This document shows, piece after piece, positions 17,497 to 27,422 of a DNA stretch of 64,000 bases. The DNA is from Paenibacillus sp. MAEPY2. Its GTDB lineage: Bacteria > Bacillota > Bacilli > Paenibacillales > Paenibacillaceae. A program made the translations under genes and the position numbers. Location of the stretch: positions 1 to 64,000 of the forward strand of contig NZ_AWUK01000041.1 in NCBI RefSeq assembly GCF_000499205.1. Reading direction: 5' to 3'. The notes beneath the pieces were generated by a model. That model ran no database searches. It had not been told where the DNA came from and saw only the letters and a list, made by a program, of their open reading frames with translations. The first letter of the stretch is position 1. Every line of letters begins with the position of its first letter.

Positions 17497-18227
17497 TGAA
17501 GTGCGACACCTACTTGGAAATAAATAAAAAAAGGGCCATGGCCGGATTCGTGTAGAATGAAGATTCCCACACCACACAAGGAGAACCCACCATGAGCTAC
17601 TATGGTATGTTTTAAAACGATATATCGCTGGCTTTATACAGGCAAAGGCGTGCTTGCCGTCCTGTGACACAAAGGTAAGCGGTAGAAGCCAGCAGAGACG
17701 CGCGGCAAGTTTGCTGTGGGAAAGCCCATCTCTCAGCGTCCAAACGAGGTTCGTAATTGGGGAACTTCGGCCAATCGGAGCTGGATGCTGGATACGATAC
17801 TCTCGGTCCGTGGGAAAAGTAAGGGGTGCATAGCTACGTTCATCGAACGAAAGACACGCTTGTACACAGCGATTCATATGCCTAACCCCACCGCGTTGTC
17901 CATGGAAATTGCCTTTGAGGTCGTGGCCACGCAGTACCTTTCCCATGCGTTTCAAACCGCTACCGCAGACCGTGGCAAGGAGTTTGCCTGCTACACCAGC
18001 CTGGAAGCCATTCATGGGGTGCAAATGTATTTCGCGGATCCGTATTCTGGCAACGTGGCTCGAATGGAAGTGCCAATGGTCTCTTTCGAGAGTTTTTCCC
18101 TAAGGAGACGGATTTCGCTCAAATCACGGATGAAGCTCTGCACTTAATCAATCACAGATCACGTAAATGTCTGGGCTAGAGAACCGCTTACGAATCCTTT
18201 TCAAAGGAACTGTCGCACTCGGCTTGA
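17497..18227 (+). mobile_element. Decayed IS30-family element
   Basis: GTGCGACA at 17501-17508 and its complement TGTCGCAC at 18211-18218 bracket the remains of an IS30-type transposase, in the position of terminal inverted repeats that overlap the transposase 3' end. The element is about 730 bp where about 1.1 kb is usual, so it has an internal deletion. Confidence 0.6.
17592..18227 (+). pseudogene. IS30-family transposase pseudogene
   Basis: A start (MSYYGMF, then a stop) is followed in other frames by IYRWLYTGK and a long block with VRGKSKGCIATFIERKTRLY, ADRGKEFACYTSLEAIHG and YFADPYS. This is the DDE catalytic core of IS30-type transposases. After FADPYS the expected W.RG.NEN segment is broken, and the end (REFFPKETDFAQ, INHRSRKCLG, ESFSKELSHSA) is out of frame with an in-frame TAG. 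Several frameshifts, a missing helix-turn-helix region and the stop make it inactive. Confidence 0.85.
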
Positions 18228-18447
18228 AAAATTCGTCTAAAATAGATAAGGAGATGGGATGAAGATATTAATTTTCATTCTCTCTAAAAGACAATCCCTA
18301 TCAAGATTTTGATAAAAAGGCTGTTTTTTCGCTTAGCAGCGCCAAAACTTGATACATATTCAACCTTTTGAATTTGAATTATTTTTCTATAATCCCAATA
18401 CTAGTTTCAAAATTCTTGATATTTAATACTGCTATCCCCTACCTACT

Positions 18448-21400
18448 CTAAATGCTCAACCGACCATTAATCTTATCAATCACACCAATAATTTTCTTAG
18501 CAACATCCAGCTTTTCATCAAATAAATGCATTACATTGCCACGCTTATTAAATGGATGTTCATTAAGCACTCGTTTGTCCAAGCTACCGTTTTTAATAAT
18601 ATAATTGACAACCAACTTTACAAACTCCATCTGATTTAGATTTAAGCTTTCATCAGATAAAAATTCTGAAAAGACTTCATTTGTTGCTTGTGGGTCTAGT
18701 CCAACAATTTTACTTACTAATTTCAGCAGTGGTTCATCACCGAATTCTTTTTTATAGTCTTCTCTCGTGCCAAGATCTTGCCATAAAATCTTTTCTAAAT
18801 ACTTAATGTCTTCTTGTATTAAAGGTTTATTACTTCGCAGTTTGTAGATCACCAGATCATTTTGATGTTCCATTAAGTATTTGTTTACTTTTTTGCGATA
18901 GCTTTGCATGTCATTAACTGAATATTCACCGGGATTTTCTCTAGTTTCCATAATTTCATCAGTAAAATTAGTATAATAAATTTCGCCAGACTGAGTATCC
19001 AGAAATTTAATTAAATCTCTCAGTGCCTCCCGAACCTCTTCATGATCAAAAATATCTGCTTCTGCCCAGTATTCATTAGTTTGTACTTTGTAAATTAATC
19101 CTTTTTGCTGTTTTACCTCTTCAATTGCCCCTTTATTGGTAAGCTTTTCGGCTGTACTGACAACACGATTTTTAGGCTTTGAGGCTGGTACTCGTTTAAG
19201 ATCCGCATATTCAATCGTATACATCAAATAATCAAAACGCTTTGCCAATTCATCATCATCTATGGTTGGCACTAGTGGTGCAACATGTTCTCCAAGGTCT
19301 CTAACATCGGCATCCGAAAGGCATTCAAAGGCACTTTCATGATTGAATTTATGAATATATTGAAGCTTCATTCTGGCATTAAATTTACTTTCGTCAATAC
19401 CTTTAATTTCTTCTATAATGCCTTTAATCAAAGTATTTCTGTGTTGAATATACTCCTCTATCTGATAATCAAGCACTTGTAGTTCTTTAACAATCTCTAT
19501 ACGGATATTGAATAGATTTTCTGTGAGTGATTTTATCATTTTAGCTTCTTTACCATTTTTGTTAACTCTGAAAAACTCGAAATTTCCGCAGTAATCAAAG
19601 ATTCTGAAACCATTTTTGTCTATACCTATGCCATACAAATCTTCGCAAAGACGTGTGCCACGACCTATCATTTGCCAAAACTTCGTCTTTGAGCGCACCT
19701 TTTTAAAAAATACCAGATTTAATATCTCAGGAATATCAATTCCTGTATCAAGCATATCTACAGACACAGCGATTTGCGGGAGCTTTGTTTTCACTTCAAA
19801 ATCTTCCATGGTACTTTCCACATAGGGGATACCTGTGTAAACAACTTTAGTAAAATTGCCATAGTATTCCGGATATAAAACATTAAAACGCTTAACTATA
19901 AAATCTGCATGTTTTTTGTTTTTAGCAAAGATGATAGTTTTCCCAAGTTTATCGCCACCTTCTACCTTTAGCCCTTTTTCCATCAAATCCTGAAGCACTG
20001 TATCTACAGTGTTGTTATTAAACAGGAATGAATTTAAAGCTTCTCCACTGATTTCTTTCACATTATCATCAAAGGTTTCTTCAAACTGCTCTTTTTCTTC
20101 CTCTGTTAGATCATCATAATGAATCCCTTCCTCAAGGAATTTCATCTTGGTTTCAATAGTGTGATAAGGTACCAAATAACTCTCTTCGATTGCTTCGCCC
20201 AACTCATAAGCATAGGTTGGTACATTGTTTTCAAGCTCAAAAATGGAGTAAGTATTTTTATCAAGATCATTTTTAGGTGTAGCAGTAAGCCCTAATAGAA
20301 TGGCATCAAAATAATTAAAAATATCCTGATACTTTTTATAAATACTTCGGTGGCTCTCATCAATAATGATCAAATCAAAATGACCACTTGTGAATAGTTT
20401 TTCACTTCGTTTGTTTTTAATATTATCAATGGCATTCATCATAGTTGGGTACGTTGAAAATACCATTCGACTCTCCGGATTATCTTTACTGTCTAAAAGA
20501 TTACAAAGTGATAGTTCAGGTAATAAAGCTTTGAAATTTTTCTTCGCTTGCTTCACAAGTGCTTTACGATCTGCAAGGAACAAAATATTTTTAACCCATC
20601 CTCTTTTTATTAGTACGTCAATGGTTGAAATAGCTGTCCTTGTTTTGCCTGAACCAGTTGCCATAACAAGCAGAGCTTTACGATTTGCTTTCTCCAAAGT
20701 GTCACAAACCGCTGTAATCGCCATCTTCTGATAATGACGATTTGTAATATCATCATTGATGACAGGGTCTTTCAATGATGATTTATTTTCACGTTTGAAA
20801 TGTAGCCACTCCAGTTCTTCTTTGGGATATACACCAGACACCAGACGTTCCGGATAACTTGCATCGTCCCATAGATAATACTCAAAACCGTTAGTATAGA
20901 ATATGACTGGTCTGACTTTATATTGCTTTTCCAAACAATCTGCATAACGCTGTGCTTGAATTTGCCCTACCCGAGGATTTATGCTGGTTTTCTTCGCTTC
21001 AATTATAGCCAGTGGTTTGCCATTGTCACCAAAGAGGACATAGTCCACATAGCCAAGACCAGCTTCATTTGGCATACCTTCTACTTCGATTTCTTCAAAA
21101 CAGTCTTTACCCTTAATCCAACCATTTAATTCTAGTTCTAAATCAATATACATTTTGCGTGTCTTGAATTCAGAAATTTCATCTACTTTAAACATACGAT
21201 TTTTCTTATTATCTACGCGCTTCGCTGCATTGGCCCGTCTAAGCTCTTCATTTTCCTTAATGATCTCTTCCAGTTTACGGTCTTTTGCACCAAGACGGTC
21301 ATAAAGGTCTTTGAGCTCATCTCTTGTCTTTTTTTCTTTTTCGTTATCCCCAAGAAGGCTTTCGTCAAAGACGAAGTCTTCATATACGTCTGAGTAGCAG

Positions 21401-21771
21401 TAATCAATCCAAGAAATGAATTCAAATAGATTTTGAAGTGCTAGAACTGCCTGCTCTCTTGTTATAGGTGCAGCTGAATGAACTGCTTTATTCCCCAGTT
21501 GCTGAATATATTTAATCATTGGAAACAATTTTGTATCAATGATACGTTTAAACCTGTAATCATGAATAAGCGATGCCAAATTGTCCTGATAAGGTGCTTC
21601 CAGTTCATCGTCATGGCTAAACACCCACTTCACAGCCAATTCCAATGCTCTACGTGCTAGAATTGCTGTACTGGCATAAGAAACTACCAAACTTTTCTCA
21701 GCTTCGATACAGGCGTATGTAAAGTCTTTATATTTTTCTTCTTTTTTTAGGAAATCAAAGTTGTAGCACAT
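18448..21771 (-). CDS. hsdR: Type I restriction enzyme, R subunit
   Basis: The 1107-residue subunit translocates and cleaves unmodified DNA. The N-terminal 125 residues are a DUF4145-type helical domain. A coiled-coil stretch (about 140-190) leads to the nuclease domain with Asp243 and Glu258-Ala-Lys260 in VDYVLFGD...AIIEAKK. The superfamily 2 motor follows, with Walker A ATGSGKT (371-377), DESH (471-474), GLTATP and the motif VI region QMIGRGTRL. A C-terminal helical domain binds the methyltransferase. ATG 21769-21771 follows a run of eight Gs. It is the last gene of the operon, 91 bp after the DUF6602-like gene. Confidence 0.95.
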   Translation of the reverse strand: MCYNFDFLKKEEKYKDFTYACIEAEKSLVVSYASTAILARRALELAVKWVFSHDDELEAPYQDNLASLIHDYRFKRIIDTKLFPMIKYIQQLGNKAVHSAAPITREQAVLALQNLFEFISWIDYCYSDVYEDFVFDESLLGDNEKEKKTRDELKDLYDRLGAKDRKLEEIIKENEELRRANAAKRVDNKKNRMFKVDEISEFKTRKMYIDLELELNGWIKGKDCFEEIEVEGMPNEAGLGYVDYVLFGDNGKPLAIIEAKKTSINPRVGQIQAQRYADCLEKQYKVRPVIFYTNGFEYYLWDDASYPERLVSGVYPKEELEWLHFKRENKSSLKDPVINDDITNRHYQKMAITAVCDTLEKANRKALLVMATGSGKTRTAISTIDVLIKRGWVKNILFLADRKALVKQAKKNFKALLPELSLCNLLDSKDNPESRMVFSTYPTMMNAIDNIKNKRSEKLFTSGHFDLIIIDESHRSIYKKYQDIFNYFDAILLGLTATPKNDLDKNTYSIFELENNVPTYAYELGEAIEESYLVPYHTIETKMKFLEEGIHYDDLTEEEKEQFEETFDDNVKEISGEALNSFLFNNNTVDTVLQDLMEKGLKVEGGDKLGKTIIFAKNKKHADFIVKRFNVLYPEYYGNFTKVVYTGIPYVESTMEDFEVKTKLPQIAVSVDMLDTGIDIPEILNLVFFKKVRSKTKFWQMIGRGTRLCEDLYGIGIDKNGFRIFDYCGNFEFFRVNKNGKEAKMIKSLTENLFNIRIEIVKELQVLDYQIEEYIQHRNTLIKGIIEEIKGIDESKFNARMKLQYIHKFNHESAFECLSDADVRDLGEHVAPLVPTIDDDELAKRFDYLMYTIEYADLKRVPASKPKNRVVSTAEKLTNKGAIEEVKQQKGLIYKVQTNEYWAEADIFDHEEVREALRDLIKFLDTQSGEIYYTNFTDEIMETRENPGEYSVNDMQSYRKKVNKYLMEHQNDLVIYKLRSNKPLIQEDIKYLEKILWQDLGTREDYKKEFGDEPLLKLVSKIVGLDPQATNEVFSEFLSDESLNLNQMEFVKLVVNYIIKNGSLDKRVLNEHPFNKRGNVMHLFDEKLDVAKKIIGVIDKINGRLSI

Positions 21772-21863
21772 GTTGCCCCCCCTTTTTAAAGTTACAAACT
21801 AAATGCTATCTTAGATTGCAACTTTAACTAGAATTATTTTAAAATTTAAATAAATACCTTCCA

Positions 21864-22532
21864 TCACAAGGTACTGAAGAGCATGAAAAAATCTTTAGAT
21901 ACAGGCTCTTTCTTTTTCAGAACAAAACGATTACTGTACATATCCTTTATTAAAAAGAAATCTTTGCTCTCTTGCTCGTCTTCTTTTTTCCCATCCAGTG
22001 CAAGAACAAAGTCAATGTGTTCAAAATCTTTGTCAATGCTTTTATCATCAATATATCCATCAATCTCTTTATCATATCGAAATCCAAATTTTTTCAGCAT
22101 ATTAGACTCTTGTATTGCGTATGAATAGCAGAACATACCTACCCTAATGGATTGTGGTGTATCTGAGTATGACTTAATATCCATAGCAAGTTGATCAAGT
22201 TTTTTCAAATCACTTGTAGTTGTACAGCTTTTAACTTCAAGAATTATTCTTGCATCATGTATGTCTACCATTGACTGGTCTCCATACTTTCTAATTCTTG
22301 CATTATTACCAGTAATAATCATGTCTAACTGCCCCGATTGATATTCCCTTTCATTATTTACAATAAAACCCTTATGATAGCAAATATTTTCAAACTGCTC
22401 TTTGACTTCTTTTTTCAGAAAATCTTCTCTTACTTCTCCCTTTGTAAGATTATGCTTAATGATTTCAGAGGCACCAAACTGAACAAGAAGTAATTTTTCA
22501 ATGTATTCGTCATATTCATCAAAATACTTCAT
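21864..22532 (-). CDS. DUF6602-like protein with PD-(D/E)XK-type motif, inside the type I operon
   Basis: The 222-residue protein lies between hsdS and hsdR; its ATG follows the hsdS stop directly. It has a KGEVREDFLK segment (31-40) that resembles the G-x-x-R-E entry motif of DUF6602-like proteins. SGQLDMIITG (Asp70) and IILEVKS (Glu99, Lys101) together form the D-x(n)-E-x-K pattern of PD-(D/E)XK phosphodiesterases. It may be a nuclease or a degenerate nucleic-acid-binding relative. Its position predicts a partner or safeguard role for the restriction system, for example an extra nuclease, a fitness-protecting toxin or a regulator. Family assignment is from memory of motifs and is tentative. 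Confidence 0.6.
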   Translation of the reverse strand: MKYFDEYDEYIEKLLLVQFGASEIIKHNLTKGEVREDFLKKEVKEQFENICYHKGFIVNNEREYQSGQLDMIITGNNARIRKYGDQSMVDIHDARIILEVKSCTTTSDLKKLDQLAMDIKSYSDTPQSIRVGMFCYSYAIQESNMLKKFGFRYDKEIDGYIDDKSIDKDFEHIDFVLALDGKKEDEQESKDFFLIKDMYSNRFVLKKKEPVSKDFFMLFSTL

Positions 22533-23699
22533 TTAGTCACCTCCGAATAAATCACCTGTAAAAGCTTTTTGTGAAATACCCTCAAATTTTTCCTCCATCA
22601 AACTTAATGATTTACAAATTTTTCCTATTTGTTCACTTATTAACATAAAAACTTTAGCAAACTCATTTTGGTCCTCAATCGGTGGCAATTTTAGCTCTAA
22701 TTCTTTAATAATTCCTAAATTCAATCCATTCATTATTGCTCCTTTATTTCTCATTTTGATTTGTCTTAAAATGTTTTGATTCTTCGTTATTGATAATGAT
22801 AAAAATAAAGGATGTATAATATTAATGTCTGGTGTAATACAAGCTAAATGTTTTGAGTTAATCGCTAATGGTATATTATCTGGTACAACAGCTGATCTGC
22901 CAGTAGTCCCCATTATTGAAATAAGTACATCTCCCGGAAATACAGTATACCTTTTCAATTTCATATACTTATCTTGTGTAATGTACCTTTCTTTTCCCCA
23001 ATTAAATCTATTAGTCACAACATTATCTATACCTAAAACATACACACCTTCAGATACAAATTCTGAATGCAATAAGTCACTTCCAAACGGCCCAGTTCTC
23101 ATATTATTTTTACCTGGCTTTACTACATCTTTTATCTGGACGCTTTTCCAAGATTCATAATCAGCTGATTTGGGACCTACTTTGCTATTTAATAAAGAAT
23201 CAATCAATTCGTTCATCAACCTAATTTGCTCTTTTCTTACATCAATGAGCCCTCGAACTCTGTCCAAAACTTCGACGATTTTCTTTTGGGTTTCGAATGT
23301 CGGCAATGGTAGGGATAAATTTTCTAATACTGTTTTACTAATATGCGGTATAGTGGCTCCAGTACAACTATCTCTTAAATATTGAAATTTCGATTGAAGA
23401 AATCTTGCCGCATAATATGGATTAACGCTAGCATTCTTTAATTCAAGTTTGGCTAATGTACTACCAATAACACCTTCTAAACCTACTCCTATAGTTCCTG
23501 CATTTGCACCATCCCAAGCAATAATTAAATCACTTTTGTTTACACGCACACTCTTTTTATTAGGAATGCAGTACTTTAGATTTTCATTATGGCGTAAATC
23601 TTCAATCTGAATATATCTTTTAAATGAACCCTCCAAAATATCTGTCTCTTCCTCTTTTTTACCCTTTGTTATTTTGAATATATCCTTAATAACTGTCAT
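22533..23699 (-). CDS. hsdS: Type I restriction-modification specificity subunit S
   Basis: The 388-residue subunit recognises the bipartite DNA target. It has two target-recognition domains (about 1-150 and 185-345), each followed by a conserved helix: FETQKKIVEVLDRVRGLIDVRKEQI near 135-160, and EDQNEFAKVFMLISEQIGKI near 345-365. The first domain contains the usual LIIAWDGANAGTIG segment, the second VLISIMGTTGRSAV. It starts two bases after the hsdM stop, showing translational coupling. The target sequence cannot be predicted by eye. Confidence 0.93.
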   Translation of the reverse strand: MTVIKDIFKITKGKKEEETDILEGSFKRYIQIEDLRHNENLKYCIPNKKSVRVNKSDLIIAWDGANAGTIGVGLEGVIGSTLAKLELKNASVNPYYAARFLQSKFQYLRDSCTGATIPHISKTVLENLSLPLPTFETQKKIVEVLDRVRGLIDVRKEQIRLMNELIDSLLNSKVGPKSADYESWKSVQIKDVVKPGKNNMRTGPFGSDLLHSEFVSEGVYVLGIDNVVTNRFNWGKERYITQDKYMKLKRYTVFPGDVLISIMGTTGRSAVVPDNIPLAINSKHLACITPDINIIHPLFLSLSITKNQNILRQIKMRNKGAIMNGLNLGIIKELELKLPPIEDQNEFAKVFMLISEQIGKICKSLSLMEEKFEGISQKAFTGDLFGGD

Positions 23700-23701
23700 C
23701 C

Positions 23702-25165
23702 CTACACCATCCTCTCAATGTCATTAAGACCATTAAGAATTTGCTGTTCTAGTTCTTTAATCCTTTGAATAATAACCTTGGGTGCTTCATATTCTACTTC
23801 CTCATATTCACTTTCTTTATATCTAGTAATAGATAAGTCATAGTCATTCTTTACAATTTCACCTTTATCTACGAAGAAGGATTTCTCCGTACGCTTCCTA
23901 TCTTTTTCATTTTCAAGGTTATGGTAACGGTTAATAATATCAGGTATATCATTCTCACCTACTACTTGACGCTTATCATCTAGAGATAAGCCATCTGCCT
24001 GCATATCATAGAACCATACTTTATCAGTGCCACCTGCACCAGTCTTTGTGAAAATTATAATAGCAGTAGAAACCCCTGCGTATGGCTTAAAAACTCCACT
24101 AGGCATAGAAATAATTGCTTGTAACTGATGGTTTTCTACAATCTCTTTACGAATGGATTTATGAGCATTAGAACTGCCAAATAGTACACCATCTGGCACA
24201 ATAGAAGCACATCTACCGCCTTTTTTAAGCGTTTTTAAGAACAGGGCTAAAAATAACAATTCTGTCTTCTTTGTTTTTGTCACTTTTAAAAGGTCAGCAG
24301 ATACACTATCATAATCCAGCGAGCCTTTAAATGGCGGATTTGCCAGAACTAAAGTGTATTTTTCACTGTCTTTATTTGTCTCTGATAAAGAATCTCTATA
24401 TTCAATATTTGGTCTTTCAACACCATGAAGCATCATGTTCATAGCACCAATACGAAGCATAGTTCTATCCATGTCATTACCAAAGAACATATCTCTATGA
24501 TAATGGTCTTTCAATTCTTTAATAGTAAACATGTCCTCATTATTTCGTTTTAGGTACTCACCTGACGCGACGAGAAAACCTGCTGAACCAGCAGCAGGGT
24601 CAACTATAATATCCGTTGGTGTTGGCTGCATCAAGTTGACCATCATTTGAATGATGTGTCTAGGTGTTCTAAACTGACCGTTTGTACCAGCTGTTGCAAC
24701 TTTAGAAAGTAAATATTCGTATAAATCCCCTTTGGTATCATCTGCTGTATTATCTTCTTTTACGGGTAACCTATCAATATTTGTTACAACTTTTTCTAAC
24801 ATTTGCGGTGTAGGAATCATAAAGATCGCATCATCCATATATTTAGTAAAAGCTGAATCTTTGTCACCATGCATGGTTTTAATAAAAGGAAACACTTGCT
24901 TTGAAACCGTTTCATACATATCAGATGCACTCATTTGCTTAAAGCTATGCCATCTGAGGTTTTGCTGATTTTCGTTAAAAATCTTATTGAAATCCATACC
25001 GACAAACTCTGCCAGTCTTTCTTCTTCTTTTTGTTTGTCATCAAGTCCCTTTATAAATAAAAGGTAGGTAAACTGTTCAATAACAGACAATGGATTAGTA
25101 ATACCACCTGTCCAGAATATCTCCCATATTTTATCTACCTTACTTCGTAATTCACCTGTAATCAT
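23702..25165 (-). CDS. hsdM: Type I restriction-modification N6-adenine methyltransferase subunit M
   Basis: The 487-residue subunit methylates adenine in the host's recognition sites and forms the M2S core. It has the N-terminal helical domain (about 1-140), the SAM-binding motif I DPAAGSAGF (189-197), and the catalytic NPPF (276-279). It also has the GQFRTPRHI block before motif I that is typical of HsdM. It is the first gene of the leftward operon hsdM-hsdS-DUF6602-like-hsdR. A palindrome in the promoter region at 25272-25293 may serve its control. Confidence 0.95.
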   Translation of the reverse strand: MITGELRSKVDKIWEIFWTGGITNPLSVIEQFTYLLFIKGLDDKQKEEERLAEFVGMDFNKIFNENQQNLRWHSFKQMSASDMYETVSKQVFPFIKTMHGDKDSAFTKYMDDAIFMIPTPQMLEKVVTNIDRLPVKEDNTADDTKGDLYEYLLSKVATAGTNGQFRTPRHIIQMMVNLMQPTPTDIIVDPAAGSAGFLVASGEYLKRNNEDMFTIKELKDHYHRDMFFGNDMDRTMLRIGAMNMMLHGVERPNIEYRDSLSETNKDSEKYTLVLANPPFKGSLDYDSVSADLLKVTKTKKTELLFLALFLKTLKKGGRCASIVPDGVLFGSSNAHKSIRKEIVENHQLQAIISMPSGVFKPYAGVSTAIIIFTKTGAGGTDKVWFYDMQADGLSLDDKRQVVGENDIPDIINRYHNLENEKDRKRTEKSFFVDKGEIVKNDYDLSITRYKESEYEEVEYEAPKVIIQRIKELEQQILNGLNDIERMV

Positions 25166-25271
25166 AGTAATACTCCCTTGATCTGATTTATTTCAATCTA
25201 GTATTTCAGTAGCTTGTCTTTTTTATTGCTTGGGTAATTAACATCAAACAAAACTCCAGAACGTCACTTTA

Positions 25272-25293
25272 TATTATAAAAAATGTTATAATA
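25272..25293. promoter_or_regulatory. Palindrome in the hsdM promoter region
   Basis: TATTATAA and its complement TTATAATA are separated by 6 bp, about 110 bp upstream of hsdM. The dyad contains TATAAT-like sequence, so it could overlap a -10 element and act as an operator. The surrounding 25166-25541 stretch shows no gene. Confidence 0.4.
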
Positions 25294-25541
25294 CATGTTC
25301 ATCCCAATTTTAAAATAATCCCAAATAAAAATCCACCGACGTTCCAGATGAAGATTGCGTCCATAGAGGCCTTAATTGACCTGAGCTTCGTTACTCTCCG
25401 CATAAACGATCCATTGGAAGCTATCGAGATAACAACTTACAGCTGCTGATAAAACGAGTTGAGGATATTTGACTGTAGATTCTGACGGATTTGAAGAACA
25501 CGCTGTGCTCATCAATCTAATTACGTTATGCTACTAATTTA

Positions 25542-25564
25542 GCCCAAACTCCTTGAGTTTGGGC
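25542..25564 (-). terminator. Stem-loop downstream of the RlmD gene
   Basis: GCCCAAACT pairs with AGTTTGGGC across a 5-base loop, 23 bp beyond the leftward stop codon. The following U-tract is weak. Confidence 0.6.
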
Positions 25565-25586
25565 CGTATACTTTTTCAGAAAGGTA

Positions 25587-27281
25587 TTAGCTTCTAACCA
25601 ACATCGCCACCGACTCCACATGCACCGTATGCGGGAACATATCCACCGGCGTTACCTCAACCGTACGATACCCACCATCCTCCAGCACACGCAAATCGCG
25701 TGCCAAGGTGCTTGGATTACAGCTCACATACACCACGCGCTCCGGCTTCATCTCCAGGATCGTATCCAGCAAACGTGGATCGCAGCCTTTACGCGGTGGA
25801 TCGACAACGATGACGTCAGCTTCGATGCCTTGTTCTTTCCAGCGTGGGATCACATCCTCGGAAGCGCCGACTTCAAACTTGACATTCTTCATCTCATTCA
25901 ACATCGCATTACTGCGAGCATCTTCAATCGCCTCGGGAACAATCTCTACCCCGTACACCTGATCTGCATGTTGCGCGAGGAAAAGAGAAATCGTCCCGAT
26001 GCCGCAATAGGCATCAATCACGGTCTCTTTGCCACTCAGTCCTGCGTACTCTACCGTCTTCCCATAAAGTACTTCCGTCTGCACCGGATTCACCTGGTAG
26101 AACGAACGCGCGGAGATCGCAAACTGCACATCTCCGATATAATCGTAAATCACATCACGGCCCCACAGGACGCGGGTCTCATCGCCAAAGATTACGTTGG
26201 TCTGCTTCTTGTTCACGTTCTGGCAAATGCTCGCCACATGCGGAATTGCTTCACGAATACTGCCGATCCACTCATCCTTGTGCGGAATATCGCGGCCATT
26301 GGTGACCAGAACGAGCATCATCTCGCCTGTACGGAATGCTTTCTTCACCACTACATGACGCAGCAGACCGCGACCTGTCTCTTCGTTATATGCGCTAATG
26401 CCGAGATGGCTGCCTAGCTCCTTGACCTTGGCCACCACTTCATCGTTATGCTCATGCTGAATGAGGCAGGTGTCCATGTCGATGATCCGATGACTTCCTT
26501 TGGCGTAAAAACCACCCACCAAGCCGCCCTCGGCTGAACCAATTGGCACCTGTGCTTTATTGCGATAGCGCCACGGCTCGTCCATACCCATCGTAGGAAG
26601 CACACGAATTCCCTGCTCCGCATCTTCTTCATTCATGACACCTTCCATCCGAAGACGGATACGGTTGCTGCCGTTCATTTGTTCTTCAGTAGAGGTTTGT
26701 TCAGGTTCGATTGCCTGTTCCGCATCCTCCACCAACACATTCAGCTTGCCGATCCGCTGCAAATTATCCACTACCAACTGGCGTTTCCACGCAAGCTGTC
26801 CGGCGTAACTCATATGCTGGATCTGGCATCCGCCGCATTGATCGTAGATCGGGCAAGGTGCGGATACACGATCCGGGCTTGCCTTCACAATCTCCAGCAG
26901 TTTGGCGTAGCCGTACTGCTTCTTCGTTTTCATCACTCTCACGCGCACGGTTTCGCCCGGAAGCGCACCTTGCACAAACAACGTGTATCCATTGGCCCGG
27001 CCGACACCCTCACCATCATGGTTCATGCCAATGATATCGATGACAGTCTCTTCATTTTTGCTAACCGGAAGTCCTTCGATTGGTGCAGATTCACGTTCCC
27101 GTCCCTTAGGACGAACGGCAGAAAGAGATGCGCCTTGTGGTCGCACCTCTTTCCCTTGCTGACGTGTAGATGGACGAGATGGTTTGCTCGGCTGATGGGA
27201 TGCTGACGCGTTCCCTTGCCCCTGAGAGGCAGCCGAATTCCGGCGGTTTTTTCCACGACCGCTGCGGTTCGTATTAGACAA
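25587..27281 (-). CDS. rlmD: 23S rRNA (uracil-5-)-methyltransferase RlmD/RlmCD (TrmA family)
   Basis: This SAM-dependent enzyme makes 5-methyluridine in 23S rRNA. The 564-residue product has a basic, low-complexity N-terminal tail of about 75 residues and a TRAM domain (about 78-140, IIGMNHDGEGVGR ... GALPGETVRVRV). Next is the iron-sulfur cysteine cluster CPIYDQCGGCQIQHM, and later the Rossmann methyltransferase domain with DAYCGIGTISL and the catalytic-cysteine signature VSCNPSTLARDL. It appears to start at TTG 27279-27281, with only a weak ribosome binding site (GAAAGAAG). It follows dgkB as in Bacillus, where the two genes are neighbours. Confidence 0.92.
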   Translation of the reverse strand: MSNTNRSGRGKNRRNSAASQGQGNASASHQPSKPSRPSTRQQGKEVRPQGASLSAVRPKGRERESAPIEGLPVSKNEETVIDIIGMNHDGEGVGRANGYTLFVQGALPGETVRVRVMKTKKQYGYAKLLEIVKASPDRVSAPCPIYDQCGGCQIQHMSYAGQLAWKRQLVVDNLQRIGKLNVLVEDAEQAIEPEQTSTEEQMNGSNRIRLRMEGVMNEEDAEQGIRVLPTMGMDEPWRYRNKAQVPIGSAEGGLVGGFYAKGSHRIIDMDTCLIQHEHNDEVVAKVKELGSHLGISAYNEETGRGLLRHVVVKKAFRTGEMMLVLVTNGRDIPHKDEWIGSIREAIPHVASICQNVNKKQTNVIFGDETRVLWGRDVIYDYIGDVQFAISARSFYQVNPVQTEVLYGKTVEYAGLSGKETVIDAYCGIGTISLFLAQHADQVYGVEIVPEAIEDARSNAMLNEMKNVKFEVGASEDVIPRWKEQGIEADVIVVDPPRKGCDPRLLDTILEMKPERVVYVSCNPSTLARDLRVLEDGGYRTVEVTPVDMFPHTVHVESVAMLVRS

Positions 27282-27422
27282 CGTACATTCACTTCTTTCT
27301 TCTTATATGTTCATCCCTTGTGCAAGGGAGATTCCATTCATTTTCAGGTACCATGAGATTATACGTGATCCCATTGTACACGGCAACAGGAAATCACGCT
27401 TTCTCCCCGATCCATACTACGC

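Noticed and set aside
25620..26417. Plus-strand frame of 265 residues
   Set aside because: Antisense of rlmD, whose iron-sulfur and methyltransferase motifs leave no doubt.
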